64,000 nucleotides of DNA, taken from JAPLHP01 sp963720375 (GTDB lineage Bacteria; Chloroflexota; Dehalococcoidia; UBA2247; RBG-13-53-26). Positions 31,907 through 41,677 of this stretch are shown piece by piece; within the stretch, counting starts at the first letter, position 1, and the number at the start of each line of letters is the position of its first letter. Under the pieces are notes generated by a model that did not search any database, was not told the origin of the DNA, and saw nothing but the letters and a program-made list of their open reading frames with translations. Location of the stretch: positions 1-64,000 of the forward strand of contig CAVRFM010000006.1 of NCBI GenBank assembly GCA_963720375.1. Reading direction: 5' to 3'. The translations under genes were made by a program, and so were the position numbers.

Positions 31907-32986
31907 TCAGTTGGGGTTGAAGCGTACCACCACGATGTCCCCATCCTGAACCTGATAGTTTCTTCCCTCCATGCGCTGCTTGCCGGCACGGGCCGCCGCG
32001 GCCTCGCTGCCCAGCTCCAGCAGGTCTTCACAGCGGATGACTTCCATACGGATGAAGCCCTTCTCCATATCCGTGTGAATCTTGCCTGCAGCTACAGGTG
32101 CGAGGTCCCCCTGACGGCATGTCCAGGCATGGACTTCGTCCTCACCGGTCGTAAAGAAGCTGACCAGCCCTAACATGCGGTACGCGGCGCGGAGCAGCCT
32201 CTCCATCGATGATTCCTTCAAGCCAAGCGCCGCCAGGAAATCCTGCCGGTCCGCAGGATCAAGCTCACTTATCTCGGCTTCATCCCGGCCGCAGATGACG
32301 ACCATCTCCGAGCCTTCCGCACTGGCGATCTCCTGAAGCCCCTTCACCGCAGAATTCGATGAGTCCTGTATCGATTTGACGTTGGCTATGTAGAGCACGG
32401 GTTTAATAGAAAGCAGATTGCAGTCGCGGATGCTGGCGATCTCAATGGCGCTTAGACTTTGCCGCCGCGCCGGTATGCCTTGTCCCAGGCCGTCTTTGAC
32501 TTTCTGACAGTTTTCCACCATACGTGATAGGTCGGCATCGGTGCGTGCCTTCTTTGCCAGGCGGCCGATCTTGTTCTGCAGCGTCTGGCTGTCAGCGACC
32601 ATCAGCTCCAGATCGATGTTCTCCACATCGCGCCTGTGGTCTATGGTGCGCTGTTTAAGGGGAGCAGTCTCGTCTTCAAAGCACCGGACGACGTGCAGCA
32701 ACGCCTCAACATCTTTGATGTGGGACAGCAGGCGCAGCCCCCGGCCGTCTCCTGCCGCAGACTGGGGTTTGATGCCGGGAATATCCACAATATCCACGGT
32801 GGCGGGGACAGTCTTCGCCGGATGGTATATGTCCGCCAGGAGATAGACACGCCGATCGGGGACACTGACAACAGCGCGGTTCATCTCCGAGCCGCTGTAG
32901 CTGGCTGCGCCCGCGGCGGTGATGGCATTGAAAATCGTGGTCTTTCCGGACGAAGGAAGGCCAATCAGTCCGCAGGTGAGTGACGT
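31907..32986 (-). CDS. ychF: YchF/Obg-type GTP-binding protein, ACG start
   Basis: About 359 residues, universal ribosome-associated P-loop NTPase (ATP-preferring in this family). The G1 loop GLIGLPSSGKTTIFNAI, VDIVDIPGI (G3 region), and the C-terminal TGS domain (FFTTGEDEVHAWTCRQGDLA, RNYQVQDGDIVVVRFN) are all present. The standard frame finder starts at ATG 32884, which would delete the P-loop. In frame upstream, homologous positions read ACG-TCA-CTC-ACC where MSLT is normal, with AGGA before it and an in-frame TGA further up. There is no ATG, GTG, TTG or CTG in between. Either an ACG start or a T-to-C base error. Confidence 0.9.
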   Translation of the reverse strand, partial: TSLTCGLIGLPSSGKTTIFNAITAAGAASYSGSEMNRAVVSVPDRRVYLLADIYHPAKTVPATVDIVDIPGIKPQSAAGDGRGLRLLSHIKDVEALLHVVRCFEDETAPLKQRTIDHRRDVENIDLELMVADSQTLQNKIGRLAKKARTDADLSRMVENCQKVKDGLGQGIPARRQSLSAIEIASIRDCNLLSIKPVLYIANVKSIQDSSNSAVKGLQEIASAEGSEMVVICGRDEAEISELDPADRQDFLAALGLKESSMERLLRAAYRMLGLVSFFTTGEDEVHAWTCRQGDLAPVAAGKIHTDMEKGFIRMEVIRCEDLLELGSEAAAARAGKQRMEGRNYQVQDGDIVVVRFNPN

Positions 32987-33208
32987 AGAAGTTCCTTTTG
33001 TCTGCCCCCGGACAGCCGGCTGCTGTTGGAGGGATCAGGAGTTGATAGGAGGCATCGCATGTTCTAAGAGCACAATTATACGCCGCAAATGAGGCGGTTT
33101 CAAACGTTGATTCCGGTGTGGTTCACCTTCCCCGTACCTGTCATTCCCTCGGGCATAGTGTACAATGGTGACTGAGGACCGGCCCTTAAGCCGCTCGGAG
33201 ACAGCACC

Positions 33209-33784
33209 ATGAAGAAGATCATCCTGGCCTCAGCTTCGCCCAGAAGAAAGGAATTGCTGGAGGCGATCGGCCTCAAGTTCGAGGTGGAGCCGAGCAACTA
33301 TGAAGAGGATATCAGCTCCGCCGCAGACCCCCATGAGCTGGTAAAATCCCTGTCCCTGGCGAAGGCCCGTGCGGTGGCCGGGAACCACCGCAGTGCCCTC
33401 ATTATTGCCGCAGATACCCTGGTGGTCTGCGAAGGCAGGTTGCTGGGCAAGCCGCATACGGAAACCGAGGCCAGGGAAATGCTGGAGGCCATTAACGGTA
33501 AGCAGCATTCGGTGATCACGGGCTTCACCATCATGGATGCCGGCGATAATAGAGCGGTGTCCGGATCGGTGGAGACCAGGGTTTATATGAAGCGGCTGAC
33601 ATCTGAGGAGATCGGGGCTTATGTCAAATCAGGGGAGCCGCTGGGCAAGGCCGGAGGATATGCTATCCAGGGGCTGGGCTCGGTCATCGTGGAGCGGATT
33701 GAGGGGGATTATTGCAATGTGGTGGGGCTTCCCCTGAGCGCTCTCGCAGAGAGCTTGAAGGAATTCGGCGTCCGCGTGCTGTAG
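33209..33784 (+). CDS. maf: Maf-like nucleotide pyrophosphatase
   Basis: 191 residues. ILASASPRRKELLEAIGLKF, IIAADTLVVCEGRLLGKP, TGFTIMD and GYAIQGLGSVIVERIEGDYC are the Maf/HAM1-related signature. It hydrolyses dTTP/UTP or modified nucleotides. Divergent from ychF; TACAAT near 33161 may be its -10. Confidence 0.95.
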   Translation: MKKIILASASPRRKELLEAIGLKFEVEPSNYEEDISSAADPHELVKSLSLAKARAVAGNHRSALIIAADTLVVCEGRLLGKPHTETEAREMLEAINGKQHSVITGFTIMDAGDNRAVSGSVETRVYMKRLTSEEIGAYVKSGEPLGKAGGYAIQGLGSVIVERIEGDYCNVVGLPLSALAESLKEFGVRVL

Positions 33785-33793
33785 CGCAGAAGT

Positions 33794-34223
33794 CTATCGC
33801 CCTTTCGGCAGTGGCGCTTTGACTGTGAGCAACTGCTTCACCTGGTCCAGATCATGTTCCGATGCCACCTTGATGAAGAGCCAGCGTCCCTCGGGATACG
33901 GGTGGGCATCCTCAATGGCCTTCCTCACATTCCGGCCCGGGGCCAGTCCCAGCACTTCCTCTACCTGGGCCTCACCGAGAATAATCTGCACGGTGAATTC
34001 TTCTTTCCCGGGATAGAGGGATAACAGCGCCTTGCCTCCCTTGCGGAAGCGGAGCGCCCAGCCGTAGTTCTTGCCATAGAAACCGAGGTCCTGCCTGGAC
34101 GCGATAGTTATCGGCAATGAACCGGGCCAGGCCTTCCCACAGAGGTCTGCCGGGGCCGATTGCGGCGAATATCTCCTCCATCGTCGGCCGGTGTTCTTTA
34201 TCGGTGAATATGCCTCTAGCCAT
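33794..34223 (-). CDS. DUF3788-family protein (frameshifted)
   Basis: About 142 residues once a one-base shift near 34100 is repaired. The first frame gives MARGIFTDKEHRPTMEEIFA and ARFIADNYRVQ; the second continues as DLGFYGKNYGWALRFRKGGK, ALLSLYPGKEEFTVQIILG and ends KAPLPKGR. Matches small DUF3788 proteins of unknown function. Ends 9 bases from the maf stop (convergent). Confidence 0.7.
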
Positions 34224-34232
34224 AGTTTTCGG

Positions 34233-35569
34233 TTACCCTGCCCTGCCGATCGCTCTGCGGGCGGCGTTCTCTCCCGCGACATAGCCTGTGGAGAAGGCGG
34301 CCTGGAGGTTGTAGCCGCCGGTGTCGGCGTCCAGGTCCAGCACCTCGCCGCAGAGGTAAAGGCCCTTCACCAGGCGGGAGGCCATGGTCTGCGGATCGAT
34401 CTCCTTGAGGGAGACACCGCCGGCGGTGACCGTGGCGGCGGCCATGGGCAGCGGGCCCTTGATGTTGAAGCGGAGCGACTTGAGCAGGCGCAACAGCCGC
34501 TCGCGCTCCTCGGCCTTTATCTGGTGCCCCAGCCTGTCGGGCGGGATGCCGGTCAGCCGGATGAAGGGATCAACCATCTTGTGGGGCAGCAGCCCGTCGA
34601 GGAGGTGGCGGCAGGTCCGCCTTCCGTAGCGGTCGAAGTCGCCCTGCAGCCGCTGGCGCAGTTGTTCCTCATCGAGGTCCGGGAAGATGTCGATGGAGAT
34701 ACCGACGGGGCCATGCTCCAGCGCATCGACGACAGCCAGGCTCATCAGCAGGGTTGCCGGCCCGCTGATGCCGAAGTGGGCCATCATCACCTCGCCCGTG
34801 CGGCTTTCGATGATGGGGGGCGGCGGTTTCTTCCCGGCTATGCCGCGTCCATAATCCCTGGTTGGGGGTCAGAGAGGGATCGATCTCATCGGCGGGGCAC
34901 TGATAGGCAGTGAGGCGTACATGGCGCAGGCTGACTCCCTGCATGCTCTTGGCCAGTTCTGCCTCACGGACGATAAGAGGAACCAGAGCGGGACGCAATT
35001 TGACGATGGTATGGCCGAGGGCAGCCGCCAGGCGGTAGCTGTCACCGCTGGAGCCGGTCTCGGGATAGGAAGCGCCTCCGGCGGCCAGGACTACGGCGGC
35101 CGCGCCATGCTCCTCCTGCTCCGTCCGGACGCTGACTGTCTTCCCCTTTTCAACCCGTATGGCGGCCACCGGGGTGCGGGCCAGTGTCCGGACACCGCCG
35201 TCCGATATGTACTGTTCCAGGGCTCTGACAACATCGCCGGCATCGCCCGAGGCGGGGAAAATCCGCCCGTCCGCTTCGGTTTCAGTCTCCACGCCATAGC
35301 GGCTCAGGAGCGCCAGCAGGTCATGCGCGGAAGAAATGGCGAAACGCAGGGTAAAGAAACCGTCCGTTGGGGCCGTACATGGGGATGAAGTCATCCGGTT
35401 CCCTGGCGTTGGTCAGGTTGCAGCGGGTCTTGCCGCTGAGGCGGAGTTTATTGCCGGGGCGCTCCGTCTTTTCCAGCAGAAGGACGCTGGCACCAAGCTC
35501 GGCCGCCCGTCCGGCGGCTATCATACCGCTGGCCCCGGCGCCAATGACGACGACCTGCTTTGCAGTCAC
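34233..35569 (-). CDS. BaiN/HI0933-like flavoprotein (two frameshifts)
   Basis: FAD-dependent NAD(P)-type oxidoreductase of about 440 residues spread over three frames. 35569-35340: VVVIGAGASGMIAAGRAAEL (dinucleotide loop), LEKTERPGNKLRLSGKTRCN. Then from about 35340 to 34860: VLAAGGASYPETGSSGDSYR. Then 34850-34233: MMMAHFGISGPATLLMSL, VTAGGVSLKEIDPQTMAS, GGYNLQAAFSTGYVAGENAA. These are hallmarks of the family that includes the bile-acid reductase BaiN. Order and content are intact, so sequencing error is likely. Confidence 0.85.
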
Positions 35570-35797
35570 GCGAGACCTCTCATGGCTGATATTCTAACGC
35601 TGCTGGCCGAGAGAATCCACAATTCCCCTCTGGATTCCCGTTTGCACGGGAATGACAACAGGCTGGGCCTTCTTGGATTCCGGCCTGCGGGGGGTTGTTT
35701 TGAATTTTGTCCTTTGGTCATTATGATTTGTTTAGAATTTCGTGCTTGGGAATTCAGGGGTGAGAACCGCCCCTGCGGTAATGCACCCGTTACGCTC

Positions 35798-36742
35798 TTA
35801 GATACGAAGGTGTGATTCCTCCACTACCATGGGGTGGAGACCCTGGGCCTGGGCTTCCAGGATATGGCTGTCCTCCAGCTTCATGCCCACCAGGACAACC
35901 TTGGCGGGCTGCCCGAACCAGAGGACCGGCCGGGCCAGGAACGTCAGATCGGCTTCTCCCCCGGGGTCGAAGCCGGTGGCCTTCCTCAAGAGGACAGGCC
36001 TGCTGCTCTGAAGCGCCATTTCCACGATGGAACCCCTCGCGATGGCATCCTTCCTTCTGGGCATGTGGTGAGCAGGGTAACCCTTCTTTCCCAGGCGGAG
36101 GCCTGAAGTGTAGACGGCACAGGCCGCATGGAAATCGGATGGCTGTGCCGGAGCATTCCGGTGCAGGCCGCCGCTCCGCTGGTAAATGGCGCAGGCCAGT
36201 TCCTTCCGGCGGGAGCCGCTGGCCCGGTTGAGAAGCTCCACCGCTCTGATGGCTATGGCGGAGTAGGAGCGGTAGAAATGCCGGTGGAGCCAGAGGATAT
36301 CGAAGTGGCTTTCGTGGAGGGCCTGGAGGAAGATATCCTCCTGCATCAGCACTGCGGCCGCGAAGCAGTTGGCCCTCCAGCAGTCTTCGGATCGCGGCGG
36401 CTGTTCATGACCCGGAGAGATGGCCTCCAGACGGTCGAGGATGATCTCATAGAACTCGTGGAGCAGGGTGAACTCCACGGCGCCCCGCCATTCGCCATTC
36501 TCATAGAAGATGGTGGGGTCGCCGCCCCGGTAGCAGAAGTGGTGTGCCCGGAGACCGGGCGTCTCAGCTTTCTGCAGTGAGAGCCCGTAGCGTTCAAGCT
36601 GCCCGTGGATCTCTGACAGCGACGGCAGGGCCGAAAGGCCGCTGTGGGCGATCCATTCCCGGGCCATGACCTCCGGTGAGGTGGACTGCGGGCCGGGGTA
36701 CTTGCTGAGCAGCAGTCTGGAGAAGGTATCAAGCGGATTCAT
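35798..36742 (-). CDS. ImmA/IrrE-like metallopeptidase-fold protein
   Basis: 314 residues. FTLLHEFYEIILDR resembles the metal-binding HExxH helix of ImmA/IrrE (DUF955) peptidases, but with Glu in place of the second His (HEFYE). The ANCFAAAVLMQEDIFLQAL segment is typical of the family. The C-terminal half (RPVLLRKATGFDPGGEADLT) is less conserved. It could regulate by cleaving a repressor; whether it is catalytic with HExxE is uncertain. Confidence 0.65.
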   Translation of the reverse strand: MNPLDTFSRLLLSKYPGPQSTSPEVMAREWIAHSGLSALPSLSEIHGQLERYGLSLQKAETPGLRAHHFCYRGGDPTIFYENGEWRGAVEFTLLHEFYEIILDRLEAISPGHEQPPRSEDCWRANCFAAAVLMQEDIFLQALHESHFDILWLHRHFYRSYSAIAIRAVELLNRASGSRRKELACAIYQRSGGLHRNAPAQPSDFHAACAVYTSGLRLGKKGYPAHHMPRRKDAIARGSIVEMALQSSRPVLLRKATGFDPGGEADLTFLARPVLWFGQPAKVVLVGMKLEDSHILEAQAQGLHPMVVEESHLRI

Positions 36743-36786
36743 GGATTATTGTCCTGGGCTGGCAGCAGTATATCCGAAGCCTTGGC

Positions 36787-37170
36787 TTATTCAATGCCGG
36801 GCTGGCCGGTGTCTTCAGGCAATGCCTCGTCCTGTCCCTTGATGCTTTCCAGTATCTCGATGGCGCTTTCTGCCTGCGAAGCCAGCACGTAGACTTCATG
36901 CGATAGATTGAGAGGGCTGATCTGGAAAGCTATGGCCAAATCCGGACGTTTTACCAGGCAGTGGATGCCGTTATCTTCCAGGATGGCTTCCCATAAGTCA
37001 GCTATGAACTGATTAGGGGCGGTGGCAATATGCATCAGTGGCCTATTCTCCCTGGCACTCTGGGGCGGCTCTGATCCAGGTGCGGTTTCCCTTGTCAGGG
37101 CAACGCCGCAGTCCGGACAGGTCTGCGCCCGGTCCTGGAATTCGCTATGGCATTTCGGGCAGTATGGCAT
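36787..37170 (-). CDS. Zinc-ribbon plus DUF2007 protein
   Basis: 127 residues. An N-terminal zinc ribbon (YCPKCHSEFQDRAQTCPDCG, two CxxC pairs) is joined to a DUF2007-like domain (LWEAILEDNGIHCLVKRP, SHEVYVLASQAESAIEIL) that resembles PII-type signal proteins. Small cytoplasmic regulator of unknown target. Confidence 0.8.
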   Translation of the reverse strand: MPYCPKCHSEFQDRAQTCPDCGVALTRETAPGSEPPQSARENRPLMHIATAPNQFIADLWEAILEDNGIHCLVKRPDLAIAFQISPLNLSHEVYVLASQAESAIEILESIKGQDEALPEDTGQPGIE

Positions 37171-37278
37171 GCTTTTTCTCTGCGATCCCCTGTAGGGCAG
37201 TTCGCAGACCGCCCTGCTCAGGGCTGAGATTCTTCGTTTCGATCGGATGACACCGCTACAGGAACGATAAGGCGGAGA

Positions 37279-37718
37279 CTAACCCTTTCGGGTGAATATG
37301 CGCTTCAGGCGGGACCACCAGGAGACGGACTGTTGTTCCTGTTTCGGCGCCTCCAGAAGCTTCACGTTCTGGGTCAGAGTTATGATAATCGTGTCCAGTC
37401 GGGCCACCTCCTGGCGGAGGAAGGATATCTCCTCCCGCAGGAAGGTTACCTCATCCCGCAGAGCGTCCTCTACTGCCCCGGACGGCTTCAGGATGTCCGT
37501 CGTGACGTCATGGACGCCGCCATTTGCAGTCTGGACGCCACCGTTTGAACCGTCGTTGGTGCTCTCCTGCGCCTCCGTCCCGTCCAGGACAACGAGCCAC
37601 TGGCCCCCCCATTCTTGTGGGCCTTTATGGTCCCCCGCTTGATCCGCTTCCTCAGTGCCTCTGTGGATACTCCGAGAATGCCGGCTGCTTCACCGATCGT
37701 CACCGTGCGTTCTGCCAT
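37279..37718 (-). CDS. Helix-turn-helix coiled-coil protein (frameshifted)
   Basis: About 146 residues. The N-terminus MAERTVTIGEAAGILGVSTE, ALRKRIKRGTI is a MerR/excisionase-like helix-turn-helix. After a G7 run near 37610 the frame shifts; adding one G gives GGGQWLVVLDGTEAQ and a heptad-rich coiled coil (EDALRDEVTFLREEISFLRQ, EVARLDTIIITLTQNVKLLE), ending with a Trp/Arg-rich tail (SVSWWSRLKRIFTRKG). DNA-binding adaptor; target unknown. Confidence 0.72.
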
Positions 37719-37950
37719 GACTGAACGGTCCCTCCTGTTTGTCGTATTCTCCCGCCGCACGTCATTCTACGCCTCTATTATGAAGGGTGCAAGACGCCGG
37801 CCGGAATGTTTTCCAGGCAGACCATACACAAGCTGAATGAGGTCTTCAATAGTATTTTCGCCGGTGAAGACGAAAGAGAAGTCCAAGAACCGGAAGGACG
37901 GGGCCGCTTTTATGAGGGTTGTAGTATGCTCTGCTCCCTGGATATCCGGG

Positions 37951-38538
37951 TCATGCCAGGGATTCACCAATGTAGATTACCTGGTCCTTATTGATAGCGA
38001 CAAAACCGAACCTCGATTCGCCGCTGATCAGTGCAGGCGATATCCCCACATTAGTCATGGGCAAGAAGCCCTCATCCGTTTCGATGGTGTCCAATAGTTC
38101 CTGCCAGACCTCGGCATGCATCTTACCCACGAGGGCATATGATGGCACATGGACTTCCGTTACAATAGGTTTCTTTTTCTTCTTCAGGTGCATTTTTGAC
38201 CTGTCTTCTATCGCTGGCAACTCATGTGCTCTCTCATTCTTTTCGCCAACGAAGACGATATTGGTTTTCCTGATATACGTAGACGCCAGACGTGTCTTTC
38301 TTCCATCCCGGAAGAACACCTCAACTTCGCTAAGCGGCACAAAGTCCTTGCCGACCCGCATCGATTGTGCCACAAAGCCCTTGTTGATGGCATCCAGAAG
38401 GCGCTGATCAGGCAAACGATAGGCATATCCGGCAAAGATGCAATCAGCAGTACATACTACTACCTTTACCTGCATGAGTCTGGGATCACCGTGCAATCTA
38501 CCAGATGCTGATTGCCGCGGAAGTGATGAAGCCTGCAT
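37951..38538 (-). CDS. Conserved hypothetical protein (DUF6812-like)
   Basis: 195 residues with VVVCTADCIFAGYAYRLPDQ, LSEVEVFFRDGRKTRLASTY, VGEKNERAHELP and a Lys run (HLKKKKKP). Beta-rich; repeated segments around VFVGE and VIYIGES suggest a duplicated small barrel. AGGAGG six bases before ATG 38538 supports that start; an internal ATG at 38475 is also possible. Function unknown. Confidence 0.6.
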   Translation of the reverse strand: MQASSLPRQSASGRLHGDPRLMQVKVVVCTADCIFAGYAYRLPDQRLLDAINKGFVAQSMRVGKDFVPLSEVEVFFRDGRKTRLASTYIRKTNIVFVGEKNERAHELPAIEDRSKMHLKKKKKPIVTEVHVPSYALVGKMHAEVWQELLDTIETDEGFLPMTNVGISPALISGESRFGFVAINKDQVIYIGESLA

Positions 38539-38976
38539 TCAAAGCCTCCTGCTTGGGACTAACGGGCAAATTATACCACAGGTCGGCAAGTTTGGAGATA
38601 TGGAGATCGTTTATTAACTCTTTCAACCCCCCTGGGCTTAGTCTGCCAGGAATAGGCGTCATTCACAAGGTGAAGGGAGACCCCCCGTCCTTCGCTCAGG
38701 GTGACATGTTGCCCACTGTGTCATTCTGAGTATAGCTGAAGAATCTCGAGGTGTGAGGTTCAGCATAATCGGTAGATTAGCTACTATGTATGTGTCATTC
38801 CCACGCAAGTGGGAATCCAGAACCGAATTGAATAAGGGCCGCATCTCCAGGTTCCTGCTTCCGCAGAAATGACATATGGAACGATCCACGGATTCAGGAT
38901 TGTTATGCTGACTTGTGCCACCATACACTACGCCCCCGGTCTGGGGGATTTCCATAGGACCGATTCCGGGCAGGCG
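38539..38976. other. Intergenic repeat region
   Basis: No gene seen. It holds GAAGGGAGACCCCCCGTCCT, TCGCTCAGGGTGACA (about 38672-38706) and a family-2 palindrome (38794-38820). Confidence 0.45.
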
Positions 38977-39081
38977 TTAATCTTTGTGCTTCGGATAGGT
39001 CCACCAGCCGAGAACTATGAGGGCAAAAAATCCACCGCCGACGATGATTCCTATGATGGCAAGAGGTGGTAAGGACGACAT
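38977..39081 (-). CDS. 34-residue single-pass membrane microprotein
   Basis: MSSLPPLAIIGIIVGGGFFA, LIVLGWWTYPKHKD: one Gly-rich helix with a Trp-Trp interface and a basic tail. AGGAGG six bases before the ATG on the minus strand. A promoter lies about 300 bases upstream (39383-39412). No family recognised. Similar layout to the 29-residue peptide at 17942-18031. Confidence 0.6.
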   Translation of the reverse strand: MSSLPPLAIIGIIVGGGFFALIVLGWWTYPKHKD

Positions 39082-39529
39082 CCTGAGCCTCCTTATTGCC
39101 GGCAGCGCCGGCAGAAAACGATTGTCGATAAACTCTGCCTCCTTTGACAGCATGGGTTTCGGGATAGGCTGAGGTCTGTCCTGCAGGCCCGGATTCCGGG
39201 CAATTTCGATGACAGCCTGAAATCCGGCTAAGTGCCGCAGTCTTGAGAGTAGAGCCCGGACAGCAGCCTGAAACTAGACGCCTGCGGTATAGGCCGCTAG
39301 CTCAGGCTGAGGGCAGGAGCAACGCACCAACCCCTCACACAACACCCCCGAAAACAAACCTGGCAGATTTATAGACTATATGATTATATCTATATGGTAC
39401 TACATTTGTCAACTTACGGACGTCCCGGCAATGTCTGCCACGCATCCACCTCTATGAATTCTCCGGCCATTTCCGGACCGGCCAGCTGATCAATTTTGGC
39501 AACAAAACTGATTCCGCCGGGCTGCCCGA
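39082..39529. other. Long leader and promoter region
   Basis: Region between the HD-GYP gene and the 34-residue peptide gene. Relative to the minus strand it has a promoter (39412-39383) and then about 300 bases of GC-rich sequence with several short inverted repeats (CAGCCTGA/TCAGGCTG among them), but no riboswitch I recognise. Confidence 0.4.
39383..39412 (-). promoter_or_regulatory. Sigma70-type promoter, minus strand
   Basis: TTGACA (39412-39407) and TATAAT (39388-39383), both consensus, with an 18-base spacer, pointing toward the 34-residue peptide gene. Confidence 0.6.
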
Positions 39530-41647
39530 TCAATCTTTAAACGCGAACCCCTTGTTGGTAAGGACGCTCACACAGGCATCCACCACGTCAGGATCATAGA
39601 GAATGCCTCTATTCTGAGAGATCTCGTCCATTGCCTTGCCCACGCCGAGGGCGGGGCGGTAGGGCCGATGCGAGGAAATGGCCTCTACCACATCGGCCAC
39701 GGCCAGGATGTTGGCCTCCGGGAGGATCTGCCCATTTCGAAGACCTGCAGGGTAGCCCGAGCCGTTAGCCCTTTCGTGGTGTTCCAGGACGATGTCAGCC
39801 ACAGGCAGGGGGAATTGTGCTGCTATCAGTATCTCGTAGCCCACCTGGGGATGGGCTTTGATCAGTGCGAATTCAGCCCGGGTCAAGGGGCCAGGCTTGC
39901 TCAGAATCTCTGTCGGTATCTGTATCTTACCCAGGTCGTGGAGCAGTCCGGCTATGCGGACTGCCTCGGCCCGGTCGCCGGTAAGGCCCATCTCACTGGC
40001 TATGGCACAGGCCAGTTGGGTCACATGGCGCTGGTGACCGGCCGTGTAGGGGTCTCTCTTTTCGACCGTCAACCCGATGGCCTGGATGGTGGCCTCCATG
40101 GCTGTTTTCAGTTTCTGGAAGCTTTCTTCGAGTTGCTGTTCGGTCTGCTTGCGCTCGGTGATGTCGAGCGAGACATTGGCCAGATACAGGGGCGCACCGC
40201 TCTCCGGGTCCATGACCGTGAACGCCATCGCGCGCACGTCGGTGATTTTGCCTGTCTTGAGATTGCGATATTGAAAGTCGCCCTCCCAGGTGCCGCGCTC
40301 CATCAGTGACGGCAGGAGTTCATTTTTCATCTTCCCTTGCAGATGATCGGGGATAACCTGCATGAAGTCTAATTGTTGAACCTCTTCGGGCTCGATGCCC
40401 ACCATCTGCCTGCCTGCCTCATTGAGGAAGACCATCTTTCCATCGAGGGTGGTCAGGGTGACGAACTCCCTGCTGTGCTTGACTATGGATGCCAGCTTCT
40501 CCAGTTCCGCTTCTGCTTTCCTGCGCTGGGTGATGTCGCGGATATTGCATTGAATGACCCTCGACCCATCCACCAGATAAACATTGCTCACAGACTCCAC
40601 GCTGATCCGCCTTCCATCCTTAGTCTCCAGGGGTGGATGCTCGTAGCGGATATAGCCCTTCCCCTGCAATTGCTGAAAAGCCTTCTCACTGGCGGCAATA
40701 TCGTTGAAGGGTCTGATTTCCCAGAAGGCTTTGCCCAAGAGGTCATCAGGGGAATAGCCGAGCAGGTTCAGCAGGAACGGATTGGCGTCGGTTATCCGGC
40801 CGGTGTCCGCATCGAGGATCAATATGCCGTCCTGGGCCGACTCAAAAAGCCGCCGGTAACGCAGTTCGGAAGACCGGAGCTGGTCCTCGGCCAGCTTGCG
40901 TTCGGTGATATTCCGCAGCACTCCTGTGATCGCGACCGGATGGCCATCAGGCTCACGTATGAAACTGACCGTGGTGTCCCCCCAGACCGTGGAGCCGTCC
41001 TTGTGTTGGAACTTTAAGGCCATCTCCCGCGGGTTGACAACCGACCCCGGCGCCTTTTTTTCTGCATTCATGGCTGCTGCAAAGACCTTTGTAGCCATAT
41101 CAAGGGAATCAGGCATCAAGGTTTCTTGCATGCTGCGGGCCATGCCTTCCTCTACGCTGTAGCCAAGCAGCCTGGTGTAGGAAGGGCTGAGATAGGTCGG
41201 CCGCAGGTTCATGTCCGCGACCCAGATGACGTCTGAGGCATTCTCGGCGAGGAGACGGTAGAGTTTCTCGCTGTCGCCGAGAGCATCCTCTGTTCTCTGG
41301 CGCTCGCCGATCTCCCGCACCAGACTGCTGTTTGTCTCCTCAAGCTGCAGTACGTTCTCTTCCAGCTTGCGGACGAGGGCTTCGTTATACTTCATCAGAA
41401 AGAGTTCTTCTCTTGGCGGCGCTTTTTGTGACAGAACAAGCTTGCCCTGCCGGTGTTCTTCCAGAACCTGCTTTACCAGTTCTATGAATTTCTCGGGGGC
41501 AATCGGCCTGACGATGAACTTATCAGAGCCCAGCTCTAAGGCCAGTTTCTCGTCCCTGGGATCGGTATAGATAGCGGTATAGAAGACAAAGGGGATCTTC
41601 TTCAGACTGCTTATCCCTCTTCCACTCGCGGCACAGAGTGAAGCCAT
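39530..41647 (-). CDS. PAS/HD-GYP signalling protein (main part)
   Basis: 705-codon frame: the end of a receiver domain (KKIPFVFYTAIYTDPRDEKL, ALELGSDKFIVRPIAPEKFI), a coiled coil, three PAS domains (LLAENASDVIWVADMNLRPT; LFESAQDGILILDADTGRIT; EFVTLTTLDGKMVFLNEAGR) and an HD-GYP domain (LLHDLGKIQIPTEIL, HHERANGSGYPAGL). HD-GYP domains hydrolyse cyclic di-GMP. Its first ~15 codons are out of frame; the receiver continues into 41678-42223 after a frameshift near 41670. Likely a response regulator that degrades c-di-GMP on phosphorylation and ligand sensing. Confidence 0.88.
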   Translation of the reverse strand: MASLCAASGRGISSLKKIPFVFYTAIYTDPRDEKLALELGSDKFIVRPIAPEKFIELVKQVLEEHRQGKLVLSQKAPPREELFLMKYNEALVRKLEENVLQLEETNSSLVREIGERQRTEDALGDSEKLYRLLAENASDVIWVADMNLRPTYLSPSYTRLLGYSVEEGMARSMQETLMPDSLDMATKVFAAAMNAEKKAPGSVVNPREMALKFQHKDGSTVWGDTTVSFIREPDGHPVAITGVLRNITERKLAEDQLRSSELRYRRLFESAQDGILILDADTGRITDANPFLLNLLGYSPDDLLGKAFWEIRPFNDIAASEKAFQQLQGKGYIRYEHPPLETKDGRRISVESVSNVYLVDGSRVIQCNIRDITQRRKAEAELEKLASIVKHSREFVTLTTLDGKMVFLNEAGRQMVGIEPEEVQQLDFMQVIPDHLQGKMKNELLPSLMERGTWEGDFQYRNLKTGKITDVRAMAFTVMDPESGAPLYLANVSLDITERKQTEQQLEESFQKLKTAMEATIQAIGLTVEKRDPYTAGHQRHVTQLACAIASEMGLTGDRAEAVRIAGLLHDLGKIQIPTEILSKPGPLTRAEFALIKAHPQVGYEILIAAQFPLPVADIVLEHHERANGSGYPAGLRNGQILPEANILAVADVVEAISSHRPYRPALGVGKAMDEISQNRGILYDPDVVDACVSVLTNKGFAFKD

Positions 41648-41677
41648 CCATGACCGGCATCATGATGTCGGAGAATA

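Noticed and set aside
39530..41647. Treating the split receiver as two independent genes
   Set aside because: The receiver motifs continue across the frame change exactly where the paralogue at 48492 is continuous.
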